DNA of 64,000 bases, taken from contig NC_054706.1 in NCBI RefSeq assembly GCF_016097555.1, forward strand, positions 28,335,611-28,399,610, in the 5' to 3' direction. Source of the DNA: Gigantopelta aegis. Taxonomy: Eukaryota > Mollusca > Gastropoda > Neomphalida > Peltospiridae. Both the position numbers and the translations under genes were made by a program. Under the pieces are notes generated by a model. That model saw only the letters and a program-made list of their open reading frames with translations. It did not search any database and was not told where the DNA came from. Shown piece by piece: positions 11,166-23,459 of the stretch (its first letter is position 1; each line of letters begins with the position of its first letter).

Positions 11166-12466
11166 TTTTTTTTTAACAATTGTCTAATTTGGTTCATAGG
11201 GCAGAGTGAGCCTCAAGCCCTTGAATATATAGAAAATCATCTTGCTTGCACATGTTATACATAGAGAATTAAGGGAATCAACTGCATACTACCTTCGATA
11301 ATGTATTTTCAACAAAATCCTAATTACTTATACTATCATTTTGTTTTTATTATTTTGAGCCCCTAAACTTAATTTTTCAGATGTCATAACATAGTTGTTT
11401 TTGATTCAGCACCTCAAAATCAGGTTAAAAAGTATGATGGATACAATCCTATAGAAATGATCACACAAAAATAAATAAAAACAAGGTAAGAGACGCGCTA
11501 TTATCCTTAGATACAATATATTTTTAACACAATCCTAATTACGTATAGCATGGGACCCTGGCGATTCGAGGTACTTAATAATTGTATTAATTTATTTTAA
11601 AAGTGATTTGCAATTATATTATAATTATTAGTTGAAGAAACTTTTTAATTGTTACTTAAACAAACAATGCAGAAAAATCTAAATATTTGATGCAATCAGA
11701 AGTACACATGCTTACAATCAGTCTACCCCCGCTCACTGAACGAAAAAACGTAACGCGTGTTATTTATTATTTTCATGTACAGAAGCACAAAACGTAAGAA
11801 CAAAATATACAGATCACTATAAAAATCACTATACATATTGTGGTAATAGCCATGTTTTTAATTAAAACTGTACTGATCTACAAACGGTGATGGTTGCTGC
11901 AATAAACATGCCATTACAGACGAAGTAGATGCCTAATCAGGGGTCACAATGGGAAAATAATTAATTTTAGTAAATTTTCAGATACACGTATGTAGGATAT
12001 TTCTTTAGAAATCATTAAAAAGTGGCTAATTTAAACACTATTCAGTTAGCCAGATATTAAATGGGTAAGCCCTGCTAATGTGTCATTGTGAATTACAGTT
12101 TACAATTGGTCTGTTCCTCTATTTCATTAGTTTAAAATCTAGAACATGAAAGTCATTAGTAATACAATATTTTAATTATTTCATATAAAATGTATGTGGA
12201 CTAGGAGGAAAAGTATTTGCCAAATGATAAAACTGGTGGCCATTTTTAAATCTCCATATAGCTGCCATTTTGAATTTTAACGTGGTTTCATGACTGGCGG
12301 ATGGTTATAAAATGTCACCCTTTAATTCACTGATCCTAAAAATGTACAGACAAAAATAATTGTGCTTCTGCCTTAACTGGAAGTTACGACCTATGAAAAA
12401 TGGTGGCCATTTTGAATTACAAGATGGCTGCCAAAATTGGATGACTATAAAAATGTCATCAACGCC
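11166..12466. other. AT-rich non-coding stretch
   Basis: No gene recognised. Two loosely similar blocks around 12230-12320 and 12395-12460 share 'atggtggccattttgaatt'-like words, suggesting a decayed duplication of about 165 bp. Confidence 0.5.
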
Positions 12467-12703
12467 CTCGATCATTAGACCCGTCACTCAACGGCCGCAA
12501 TAACAGTGGTCTAACTAGACTAATCTCGATCATTAGACCCGTCACTCAACGGCCGCAATAACCATGGTCTAACTAGACGAATCTCGATCATTAGACCCGT
12601 CACTCAACGGCCGCAATAACCATGGTCTAACTAGACGAATCTCGATCATTACACCCGTCACTCAACGGCCGCAATAACCGTGGTCTAACTAGACGAATCT
12701 CTC
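12467..12703. repeat. 58-bp minisatellite, four copies
   Basis: Units start at 12467, 12525, 12583 and 12641 with 'ctcgatcattagacccgtca'. Differences are few: 'acagtgg', 'accatgg' or 'accgtgg' in the middle, and one 'ttacacc'. The unit is GC-richer than its surroundings and holds the palindrome CGGCCG. The near identity of copies points to recent expansion. Confidence 0.95.
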
Positions 12704-12767
12704 GGAAAAGGATGATGTAACTATATATACATAAACTACACTATCATATTTGCCGCGTCTGTTTCAT

Positions 12768-13033
12768 GACATATGGTTAAGGACCACACAGATATTAAGA
12801 GAGGAAACCCGCTGTTGCCACTTCATGGGCTACTCTTTTTGATTAGCAGCAAGGGATCTTTTATATGCACCATCTCATAGACAGGGTAGCACATACCACG
12901 ACCTTTTATATACCAGTCGTGGTGCACTGGCTGGAACGAGAAATAACCCAATGGGCCCACCGACGGGGATTGATCCTAGATGAACTGCGCAGCAGACGAG
13001 TGCTTTACCACTGGACTAAGTCCCGCCCCCTAG
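12768..13033 (-). mobile_element. tRNA-type SINE (tail b), reversed
   Basis: On the minus strand the head is 'gggcgggacttagtccagtg' (A-box-like) at 13033, followed by the shared core and a partial tail b ('ctgtgtggtccttaaccata'). Its 5' flank is shared with another locus (see 13034-13295). Confidence 0.85.
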
Positions 13034-13295
13034 ATACATTTTAAAATAACTCGTAAAGTAAATGGTATCTAACGGCTAGTCATGTAGTATTCTCTATATG
13101 CATTCATAGTCATGAAAAAAAGAAGAAGAAAAAAGAAGAAAAGGATGTTTTAAAACGAGCATAGAGGTACTTTTACATCGACAAACATTCGACTATCTTC
13201 GTTGTACTCCACCTATTACACTAGTATCAGGCTTATAAAGCTTAAATTACATGTTCTTTCGACGATGCAACTGTGTGGGCTAAAGCGTTGTCCTT
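13034..13295. repeat. Dispersed repeat joined to a SINE head, copy 1
   Basis: 'ctagatacattttaaaa', 'catagaggtacttttacatc' and 'gctaaagcgttgtccttg' recur in order at 45835-46050. At both loci the block directly follows a reversed SINE head ('gtcccgcccc' here, 'gtcccggcc' there), so SINE and flank were copied together. Confidence 0.75.
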
Positions 13296-14060
13296 GCTTC
13301 TAAGCACTGTATATTTACAAACACACCAATTCATCAACCTGAGCACAATAACAGGCCATCTTTATGCCAGAAAAACACGGCAAGCTGTCACTTTTTAAAT
13401 ATTATTTTCAGCTTTAAAAGCGATAGCATACGACAGTACAGTTATTTGCTTTTTTGATGTTTATGTGTTGTTGAAAATAAATTGAAAACAAACCCATATT
13501 TGAAATAAATTATCTACAGCAGACAGTTTAAGACTATTTGTGATGACATCGGTTCAGAATCAGTGGTGTTAATTACTTCTTTAATCTGACAATGCCAACC
13601 TAGATTTTGACCAGGAAATCCTAAAAGCGATGTAATAGTAAAACAATGTCGTTATTATGCGAGGAACAATCATTATTTTTGTAATGTAATTTTTTATTTA
13701 ATACTGACAAAGAAAATGTGAAGAAAAATGCATATGTTTCTGGTGTCTATTATTAATTTCTATAAAATAAATTTCTTCATCTTTTATTATTTTATTTGGG
13801 GAATATGTTACAATAATTGTTTAAGGCTATTTTTACTACAATTAGATCAGTATTAGTGGCGTGAGACAAACAAGTATAATATTTATAGAATTGATCATTT
13901 TAGCAGCCAATGAAAACCTTCGCAGGGTTAAATTTTGGTGCAGCGTCCCGATTTCCAAAGAGCAATGGTATACGCATTATAAAATACCCAGAAATTAAGG
14001 GGGCCAAATGGTATAGGGTAAACTAGATTTTTGACCTACAGAATCTGGAGCTCAGACTAA
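13296..14060. other. AT-rich stretch without recognised features
   Basis: Nothing with coding or repeat structure was recognised on either strand. Confidence 0.5.
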
Positions 14061-15596
14061 TATACTGAACCGCAAAAGAAACGCGACATATGTGTGGCTG
14101 AGAAAATATGTTTCAATTTATTAATATCAAAGATAAATTTTGAAAAATCTGATAAAGTCAATTTATTGGATGCACTTTGACCACAGTCTCTGGGTCGTTT
14201 GCCTGTGTTCAGGTAGTGGGGGGATCCAGCACATCGAGATTGTAGGGCGTGACATGTTCAATACCGTGTATGTCCTCCCTGGGTGTTCAAAACGGCCATA
14301 CACCGTCGGTACATGGAGTGCACGAGGCGGTTCACAAAAGCCATTGGCACCTGTGCCCACACCCTCAGGAAAGCTGCCTCCAGTTGCACACGAGTTGTCG
14401 GCCGTGGGACCACCTGGTTAAGCCGTCTCTGGATTTCATCCCACAGGTGTTCAATCGGGTTCAAATCAGGGCTGAGAGCCGGCCACGGCATGGTTCTGAT
14501 GTTGTGCTGACGCAGGAAGTCCATGGTGATCCTGGCCGTGTGGGGGCGAGCATTATCCTGCTGGAACACGTGGTTATGGTGACGCGTGAAGAAGGGCACT
14601 ATGTGAGGTGTTAGAATCTGGTCAACGTAGCGCTGCGCTGTGGTGCCATTCCCTCTGCCTGCACCAACATTTTGGAACAAATGGGGCCCAATTCTCCGAT
14701 TCAGGCCTATAGCACCCCAAACCATGATGCTTTGGCCACCCCACGGGTCTCTCTCCAGGACACATGCGTCTCTGTAGCGTTCACCCCTCCTACGCCACAC
14801 CCTCACTCTGCCATCGAGTTGGAAACGCAGTACCGGCTCTCGTCAGAGAAGACTATCAACCTCCATTGTTGATGCCGCCAATGTTGGTGCTGTGTAGCCC
14901 ACTGTAGTCGTGTCTGACGGTGGCGGGCGGTGAGGACAGGTCCTCGAGCGGGACGTCGGCAAAACAGGTTGTTGGCGGCCAGTCGACGCCGTACCGTGTC
15001 GTCACTGATGGGTCGCTGTCCAGTGCCAATGGTCGCGCGAGCTGTCATGCTGGCCGTTCTGAAGCGATCATGGAGGTTTTGCCGGTTGATGTAGCGGTCC
15101 TGCCTGGGCGTGGTCACCCGGGGGCGCCCGCTGCGGTGACTGTCTGCAGTGCTGTTGGTGTTGATGTACCGCTGCTGTAGACGATGGATGGTGCTGACAT
15201 GGACATTGTAAGCGTTAGCAACAACCAGGGCACGCTGCCCGGCTTGCAATCGGCCGATAGCTTGTTCTCTCTGCGCTGCTGACAATCGGGTCATACCTGA
15301 TGCGTGCAAATTACGAATGCCAGGAACGCGGTTCAAGTTGGTTTTTATACCCATAACCTCCACGAGATGCACGTGCATTTCGGTTTTCATGACAATTGTT
15401 TGCGCCTGCCACCCACGGCCTTCGAGACAGGTGCGTTTTGGCGTGTCGTTTCATGGAAAGTTTAAAGGGTACCTGCAATTTGGGTCTCAGTCATAAACCA
15501 ACATGTCTTGTAATATTGACAGTTACATCCCCGAAATAAATTGTTATAATTTACCATATAGAAATGACATTTAAAAATCTCGCGTTTCTTTTAGGT
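14061..15596 (-). mobile_element. Tc1/mariner-like element, family C, nearly full length
   Basis: Inverted ends share 'aaaagaaacgcga' (left at about 14074, right reversed to about 15593) and abut TA. The element is about 1.53 kb and encodes a minus-strand transposase with one frame break. A single CACGTG lies in the leader at 15370. Confidence 0.88.
14258..15294 (-). pseudogene. Tc1-like transposase (family C), one frameshift
   Basis: Cut-and-paste transposase of the DD34E class. From ATG at 15294 the protein starts MTRLSAAQREQAIGRLQAG. A first helix-turn-helix (about residues 5-55, with STIHRLQQRY) is followed by the linker SGRPRVTTPRQDRYI and a second DNA-binding helix set. The catalytic core shows VFSDESR (first Asp), FQQDNARPHTA (second Asp) and SPDLNPIEHLWDE (Glu) with 34 residues between the last two. 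The frame shifts once near 14825, between SDESRYC and the GRVRVWRRRGERY segment, consistent with loss of one base. The C-terminus NTQGGHTRY is complete. Otherwise full length (about 345 codons). Confidence 0.92.
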
Positions 15597-15787
15597 AAAT
15601 TTATGGTTAGTCGTACGCAAAAAAAAACCTCTTAACATCTGGATCACAAAAACCTTCATTTTTCCACCTTGTCAAATTCAGTTTATGCAAAATATGCCAT
15701 AACAGCTGACTTGGGATAGGAAGTGTTACAGTTTAAAAGAATACTCTGAACTAGACGGTGTTTATATACGATTTGACTATATATATA

Positions 15788-17284
15788 TATACTCTTCAAA
15801 AGAAGAAACGCAAAACCACATTGTCGTAACATTTGGAGAATTGATATAATTATTGAATGGTGAGTCCGATAATTACCAAATGTTGCAGGATTGTTCACAA
15901 TTCACTGTAGTCCATTGTGAGTAAGTGATAGGACACACCACCAAGGTCAAGGTCATCTGGAGTCAATACCGGGTGTGGCCTCCGCGTGTGTTGACAACTG
16001 CCTGGCACCGCCTGCCCATTGAAGCAACCAGAGTACGGATGACGTCCCGGGGGATGGTGGCCCACTCGGCCTGCAAGGCTGCTGCCAGCTCGGGCAGGGT
16101 CTGGGGCTGTGGTTGTCGCTGTCGGAGGCGTCGGTCCAACTCGTCCCATAGATGCTCAATTGGGTTCAAATCCGGTGATATCGATGGCCAAGGAAGGACA
16201 TTAATAATGTTGTTCTGTAGGAAAGCCGTTGTGAGACGTGCTGTGTGAGGCCTGGCGTTGTCATGTTGGAACACTGCGTTGGCGTTGGCCATAACTGGAA
16301 CGATGTGTGGCCGGAGGATCTGGTCAATGTAGCCCTGTGCATTCAGGTTGCCCTGCACGTGGACCAGGTCAGTTCTGCCAGTATGTGAGATGGCTGCCCA
16401 CACCATGACACTACCCCCGCCGAATCTGTCCACTTCCTGCACGCAGTTTGCCGCATAACGTTCACCACGACGCCTATACACGCGACATCTTCCATCATGA
16501 CGTCGGAGCAGAAATCGAGACTCGTCACTGAACCACACCTGTCTCCATCGCAGTTGAGGCCATTGTCGATGAATCTGGCACCACTGCAGTCGGAGTCGAC
16601 GGTGTTGTGGTGTTAAGATGACACCTCGAACTGGACGTCTGGCACGAATTCCTACCTCACGTAGGCGGTTCCGTACGGTCTGGTCGGATATCCTGCGCAA
16701 ACCTGGTATTGCTGCGGCTGTGGAGGTGGCAGTAGTCAATCGTTCCCGAAGGTGGCGTACCCGGATGTAGCGGTCCTGCCCGGGGGTAGTGACCCGTGGT
16801 CGACCGGATCTAGGGAGGTCACGTGTTGATCCATGTTGCTGCTAACGGTCCCACAGTCTGGAGATGGTGCTTGGGGACACATGGAATGCCCTGGCAACGG
16901 CCGTTCTGGATTCGCCTGCGTCTAGTCGGCCGATGGCATTGTTTCTCTGCGGTTCACTGAGACGTGGCATGTCCTGGATTGTCAACTGTCGGCCAGATAC
17001 AGAGGCCAGGCAAGCGAACACCCTGCACTTTTATACTGTCGGTGTTCATGTTGCACGTGCAGACAACGCACGTGCAGTGGTGACATGGTTTGCACGTGGC
17101 TGCGTTTTTGCGAATATTCACATTTTGGAACTTTATTGTACAGTAGCTGCGTTTTATCGAATGTAACCGTGGGAATGTGTTTGGGACATGCAATGACCTT
17201 ATATTCACAAAGCATGAACCGGTAGGAAACATAAAATCGGAGTTATAACCCATTTGTACCCTTTTGCGTTTCTTTTTTTGAAGA

Positions 17285-17289
<5 letters not shown>
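15788..17289 (-). mobile_element. Tc1/mariner-like element, family B, copy 1
   Basis: Inverted ends TACTCTTCAAAAGAAG (left) and CTTCAAAAAAAGAAACGC (right, read reversed) are bounded by TA, about 1.5 kb apart. It is nearly identical to the plus-strand copy at 28084-29584. Right of it lies a long (TA)n tract (17286-17342), a typical TA-rich target. Three CACGTG sites lie in the leader (17054, 17069, 17093). Confidence 0.95.
15963..16970 (-). pseudogene. Tc1-like transposase (family B), copy 1, one nonsense codon
   Basis: The 1008-nt frame from ATG at 16970 matches the copy at 28403-29410 in length. The start MPRLSEPQRNNAIGR leads into a helix-turn-helix, where a TAC (Tyr) codon of the LWDRYQQHG segment is TAG, near 16843. 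Downstream the frame is open for 258 codons with WFSDESRF, FQHDNARPHTA and SPDLNPIEHLWDE, the complete DD34E triad. The end is GGHTRY. Codons and GC content differ sharply from the AT-rich surroundings, as expected of a recent insertion. Confidence 0.93.
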
Positions 17290-17342
<53 letters not shown>

Positions 17343-17344
<2 letters not shown>

Positions 17345-17885
17345 GACGGTCGTGTATATAGCCTCCGCTAACGAGAACTGGCAATATTAACAGCAAAAAT
17401 GTATATACTCGGTAAACAAGTAATTGATTGATCCATATTACCTAACCATCTGGAACAGGAGGAATACATACTAAGTACGGCACGAACAGTGCGTTTCTGA
17501 ACAGGGGTGGGGGGGGGGGGGGTATATGAATCTAGCGGACCATTTTGTGTACGTTTTTCATAGACATATGAATAGCGTAATATTGCCCCTACAGTACTAA
17601 CAAAAAATTAATAATAAATAAATAAATAAGATTTTTTTGTTTTTTTTGTTTTACAAATTATCAGCTGCTCAGGTAGATTATCTGAAAGAGAAACTAACTT
17701 CGGACAGTACACAAACTAACAGGGCTTCAACTTAATAATTTTTCACTGATTGCAATTTTGAGGCTCCTTACGTAATTTGTTTTTAAAGTTAATTTTACTG
17801 CAAATAAATATGAGTAAAATATTTTTTTGCTGTATTTAGTCATATTTCAAATGCGCAAAATTGCAAGGGGCAATAAAACTCAAAA
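17343..17885. other. AT-rich stretch with a poly-G run
   Basis: Contains a G run at about 17507-17522 and no recognisable gene or repeat family. Confidence 0.5.
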
Positions 17886-18811
17886 TATACTGACACACAA
17901 TGAAAACGCAAAACAGATATCTTTCAATATATTTTGTTGTGATTAATGAAAAATATATTTATTGGACTTAAAATAACAATTTATGAGAGGAAGCCATTGA
18001 TTGGTACATTTGTCTGGGTTTTAATCCTGGTTTTGTTCTCGTTTCTCTGTCTCCTTTGCCGATGGAAGAGCACGTGTGTACAGGATAGTCCATGAACGGT
18101 ACGCTGACGGATGTGTGAGGGAACGTGATCGGTTTGGCGGCGGTTGTCTGATGGTATGGGGGAGGGGGGGGAATCAACTGTGATTTCAGGAGTGATGTCA
18201 TCATTGTCCACGATGCCCTTACAGCCCAGCGTTATGTTGACGTTATTCTAAGACCAGTTCTTCAGTCACTTTTGCGCCGTCACCGAAGACCAGGAGGTCC
18301 CCTTCTGTTTTAACAAGACAATGCCCGTCCACATACTGCAATAATTACCCAGGCATTCCTGCAACAAGCCGGTATCACCGTTATGAACTGGCCCACCGTT
18401 TCACCGGATCTGAACCCAGTTGAACACATTTGGGATGAGTTAGGACGTCATGTACGTCACCGCCAGCCACCACCGCGTAACGTCACTAAGCTTGCACAGG
18501 TGTTGCAGGAGGAGTGGAGGAACATTCCTGTGGCTTATTTGATTTGTTTGTGCCAATTCTTTCCCCGTCGTCTTCACGCTTGCTCACGGGCCAATGGTGG
18601 GCACACCAGATACTGACCTTGATATGGGGGGTTGAACTTTTCGATTACGAATGCAACTCGATTACTGATGATAATTGGCCATGTTTCCATGTGAATGTAT
18701 CTCATGAATACCAGTCATTAATGTCATATTACATTATGCATCAATTCATTAATAATTTGTCGTTATTTGCAATGAAAAGTTGTTTTTGCGTTTTTATTGT
18801 GTGTCAGTATA
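17886..18811 (+). mobile_element. Tc1/mariner-like element, family D, 5'-deleted
   Basis: Inverted ends TATACTGACACACAATGAAA and the reverse complement of 'attgtgtgtcagtata' (to 18811) include the TA target. The 926-bp element retains only the C-terminal half of a transposase. Confidence 0.9.
18049..18616 (+). pseudogene. Tc1-like transposase remnant (family D), C-terminal half
   Basis: Frames from about 18049 read FADGRARVYR, RDRFGGGCLMVWG, then after breaks QDNARPHTAIITQAFL and SPDLNPVEHIWDELG, ending GGHTRY. The helix-turn-helix and the first catalytic Asp (DES) region are missing, and there are at least two frame breaks between 18170 and 18330. Only the second Asp and the Glu can be seen. 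Older than the family B copies. Confidence 0.85.
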
Positions 18812-19031
18812 CATTTTTTTTTTATACCAGTAACGCTGAGACCTCTCCCGGGTCCCCCTCTAAATTTATGTAATGTTTTTAAAAATTATCTATTAACGTG
18901 ATTAAATAACAAAATTATAGCAATACTCAGAACAGTGTGTAAAGTTGTTTATATCGTTTCTGTGCATGTACGTGCATGTGTGTCGAAAATAAAGGTTTTT
19001 AGAGAAAAAATAGCTCAGGTAATAAATAGAA

Positions 19032-19192
19032 TGTTACCGGGTACTAGGCTAGAAAAGAAGAGAAGGCAGCTTCAGAAATAGAATTTTTAATGGCGGACAC
19101 GTACAAGTGTTGGTCACGTGTTTCGCCACGTCATCAATCATCCAACGTTGCCTCCCTTCCTACGTTGACTAATTTATTATTACCAAAAAAAA

Positions 19193-19253
<61 letters not shown>

Positions 19254-19346
19254 TTTATCATGGTTATAGCCCATTAACCTTGATGGAGTAGTAGTTAAGG
19301 TTAACATTCAATTTACACAATCCTAGTGTCGAATCAGAACGTTACA
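19032..19346 (-). repeat. Gypsy 3' LTR
   Basis: Starts 'tgttaccgggtactagg' and ends 'cagaacgttaca', matching 24741-25015. It carries an internal (TA)n expansion at about 19198-19251 that the other LTR lacks. Confidence 0.92.
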
Positions 19347-19356
19347 TCCTCCCCCT
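19347..19356 (-). other. Gypsy polypurine tract
   Basis: Read on the minus strand, AGGGGGAGGA lies immediately next to the 3' LTR, the expected plus-strand priming site. Confidence 0.7.
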
Positions 19357-19649
19357 ATATAAAAAAAAATGACGTCCCGACATTTTCCTTTAAAGAGAAA
19401 TCCCTAATTACTAATTAGTGAAACAATTCTGTACTGAAGCTCGGGTCAATGCCCAAATTAAACTCCCATTCATACACAGATTATTTTTTGAGAGACCCAG
19501 AAATCCAGGTATATAAATGCATGGATTTTAAAAGTACTATGACACTAAAACTACAAATCTAATATTTAACACCTGTTACTCTAAAATAGACATCTTGCCT
19601 GTCTCTACACACAATGCTTACTTTAATTAATTTACAATGTTCTTAAGTT

Positions 19650-22600
19650 TATACCCAGACTACTTCACAGTTTACTTCATTTGTCCACGATTCTTGGTGT
19701 GGTATACCCATCTGATCATAAGTTAGTCTCAATGGAGCAAGACGCTCCCTGCTTCGAGGTTCTAGCTTGTCTGGGACAGAATGCCTAGATATGTTTGTGT
19801 CCAATTCGTCTGGGTTACCATCACTGTTATCATCATCCAGGGAATCATAATTATTATCCTCTTCATCAGCACTATCACCATCATTAGTATTACTTTCCCC
19901 AGCTTCGTCAATGTTAACCCCCAAGTGTAACTCGTGACGTTCTGGGATGGAAATCTCTGCATTTGGGTTCAAACTGTTACTGTCTCTATTCCAGAGTCCT
20001 CCAACTAAGTCATCGTTGCTCGATTCTGAAGAATCCCATTAACTTCAATGTGCTGTGGTTGTCTGTTTTGATGCCTCTTTTTGCGATTATCAGCTACTGG
20101 TGTTATTGAGAGACTACTGCATTGTAACAGCAAATCACGATGAACTCGACACACAAGTCCTTTTCGCGATTCTCGTTTCACCTCATAAACAGGCGAGTCA
20201 TCTAGTCGTTTTACGACCACATATACATGTTCCTTCCAAAATGACCTAAGTTTTCCAGGCCCACTTTCTCCAATAAATTACGGACAAGCACTCGATCTCC
20301 CGATTCCACAACAGCACTGGTCAGTTTAGCATCATAATAGTGCTTACCCTTTTGTGCAGATCTACTGGCAGGAGCTGCTGCCAACTGATATCCTTCTTCC
20401 ATCCGTTCTTTCCACTTTTGCACATATTCAGGGTACGAGACATTGTTTTCCTTAGTGGGACCATCTTCCTCGAAAAGCAGATCAATCGGTAATCTTGGGT
20501 GCCATCCAAATAGTAAGTAGAAAGGTGAATACCCTGTCGCATCAGATTTGGTACAATTATAGGCATGTACAACTTTATTCAAATGATTTTTCCAATCACT
20601 CTTAAATTCTCTTGGGAGAGTCCGAAGCATGCTCAGTAAAGTTTGATTAAAACGCTCCACTAGGGGGTAGTACGTGACTGGTTAAAATCAAACATTTTTT
20701 TGGAGATGATGAAATAGTTGATTTTCAAATTCTCGGCCTTGGTCAAGATGTAATCGATGTGGATAACCAAAACGTGGAATAAGTTCGTTGAAGATTCTGT
20801 CAGCTGCAGTCTTACTGGAGTTATTCCGAGTTGCATATGCTTGCGCAAACCTTGTGTATTGGTCCATGCTCACTAAAATATATTCATAACCTCCTTTGGA
20901 TTGTTCCAAGTGCAAAACGTCAACCAAAACAAACTCAAATGGATATGAAGTTTCAATTGGATTAAGTGAGCACTTCTTAACTCATAAGGTCTTTTGCCTT
21001 TTAAACATCCACACTATTCGGTAACATAAAATGTTATATCTGAGGCCATTTTCGGCCAGAAGAACCTCTCTCTAGCAGGTGAAAAGACCCATTCAACACC
21101 CAAATGTCCCATCTTATTATGCAGCTCTTTTAGAACTAATGGGTGAAGTCGTGTCGCATCCAGTCTCGGCGTATGGAAAATATACTGCAGAGGGTTGCTA
21201 TCACTGAAAACCGTGAAACTTGGTGCATAATAGAGATAGTCACGAAAACATTCAAAGCCCACTTCAAGGCAAGGAATTCTAGTGTCCCAGAGTGCATGTG
21301 GTAGTTTTTCTCAGCTGGACTCAATGTTCTAGAAGCATAAGCAATGACAGACAATCTTTTCTTTTGGTGTCGTGTTTTTGGTACAAAATTGCACCAAGTC
21401 CCTCCTGTGATGCATCGACATGAAGAATGAAAGGATTGTCAAAGTTAGGATATGCCATGATGCCTGGTTTCATCAAGAAATCTATAAGTTCATCGAGGAT
21501 GGAACTATGTTGACGGGTCCATAGTATTTGTTTCCCAAACGGTACCTGTCCATTCGGTTTTTTCCTTCCATACGTTTTAGTCTTTGTTTTAGATGCCATA
21601 ATACTGATAGCAAGTCATTATAATGGTTTAGCTCTACGAGAGAAATCAGATATATACCGCCGGTAATACCCTATAAAGCCTTGTAGTTTCCAAACTTCAC
21701 CTACTGTTCCAGGAGTCTTCCCTTTAAGTGATGCAACAGCTTCTTTGTCTGCTAGATCCATGGTGTATCCATCTGGAGTAACCAAATGCCACAAATACCA
21801 AACTTTCTTCTGAAATAACTCGCACTTCCTAGGTTTTAGCTTTATTCCCTTCTCACGTAGTCTTTTATCCTTAAATGTTTGACTATAGACGAGGATATCA
21901 TCAAGGTAAGATAAATATTTTTTATCAAGAATTCCATTCAGACACTCGTTCATGAACCTCTGAAATGTAGCTGGTGCTCCACTAAGGCCAAATGGCATCC
22001 AATTCCACTCATATAGGCTCCATGGGATTATAAATGCTGTTAGATGGCGGCATTTTTCTTTGATAAAACCCTGGTGGTAAGCTTTACCTTGATCAAGGAG
22101 TGTAAACCACTGACTTCGTCCCAAACTATCCAGGGCATCTTGAATCTTTGAAAGTGGATGTTTATCGTCAACTGTTTTACTGTTAAGGTGTCGATAGTCC
22201 ACACAGAGTCTGAGACTTTCATCTTTTTTTCTCACACATACAACAGGGCTGGTGTAAGATGACTTTGATTTACAAATCCACCCCTTCACCAACATATTTT
22301 GGAGATAGTCTTTGACTTCCTGATAAAGTAGTTTAGGGACTGATATATACGACTGCTGTACCAGTGTGTCATCTTTCAGATGTATGTCCATTTCAAGTTC
22401 AGGTGCATTACCAATATCATCAGCATCTCGAGTGGTGGATCCCAGAATTCAAGAGTTTTCTTAATTTGGTGCACATTTTCTTGATCCCGTTGTTATATCT
22501 AAAGCGTTCATATCATCTGGACGTTTGCCAGAAAACTAACCACTGATCGGTATTTGCATTACTGACCTGGTGGGTTGGATTACACCAAGTTCTGTATGTT

Positions 22601-23060
22601 TTGGTAGAGTAACACTTCTTGAGGAAGTATTTGACACAAGTAGTTTTATAGTACAAGAACTCCCATTCCTTATCTTAAGTAGGGTTTCTGGAATCTCAAC
22701 TGTATACCTGTCTTGGTCTACCTCTGGAGTAAACAATACATGGATTGAGTTGTCACTAGTATTACCTCTCACTGAAACTTTCACTAACCTAGATGAGTGA
22801 CCAATGATGGTGGCCCTGCTATGACCTGTCCTAACAGCACTAATATATTCTACCCTGTCAGCCTTCAACAAACTAATAACTGTTGATGCATCTTTGCTAC
22901 TCAAAGATGGAAATGCTGAATTGATTACATTAATACTTTGTGCATTCTCAGCATTAGTACAACACTCAATGACATTGTACCCATTTATGGGGAGGTCTAT
23001 TCCAGCCACATTTGTAAGTAAAAATGGTACTCTCAAAACATTTGGCATTTGTCCCAACTT
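19650..23060 (-). pseudogene. Gypsy pol region (protease, RT, RNase H, integrase), fossil
   Basis: Rough parts: protease-like near 22.5-23.1 kb; reverse transcriptase at about 21.6-22.4 kb (CVDYRHLN, FGLSGAPATFQR, YLDDILVYS); RNase H near 21.1-21.6 kb; integrase zinc-binding and core at about 20.2-21.2 kb, with a GPY/F-like segment and an acidic tail near 19.65-20.0 kb. The family is that of 17.6/297-type Ty3 elements. Broken. Confidence 0.9.
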
Positions 23061-23459
23061 AAAATCTATTTCCGTCCACCCACTAAAAGGAAGTTACTCC
23101 ACTTGATGAGAACACAGATAAATCTGTGAAAAGTTCAGATAATGGCTTAACTACTGCATTGGGCAGATGGACTTCCATCCACTTACTATTAATCAAAGAC
23201 ACTTGGGCACCAGTCTCCCACAACACTGATGTGGTCGTATCATTAAGATTACATTCTAAAATGCACTGTTTACCAACAAGTTTAACTAACTGTTTTTATG
23301 TTCTAGAAGAAATGAAAAGAACATGTCCCTTTAAGTGACTCACAAAAACACTGTTTGCATGAATGTTTCCAGTTTCTAGTATTTGAATCTGGTGACAAAT
23401 TAGTCTATGGTTATCCCAACTGTTGTCTTGGTACATTTTTTAACAAAATAATGCCGAGT

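Noticed and set aside
12467-12703. CRISPR-like regular repeats
   Set aside because: Units are contiguous tandem copies without unique spacers, and the genome is eukaryotic.
14920-15180. Plus-strand frame antisense to the family C transposase
   Set aside because: Shadow of the GC-rich minus-strand transposase.
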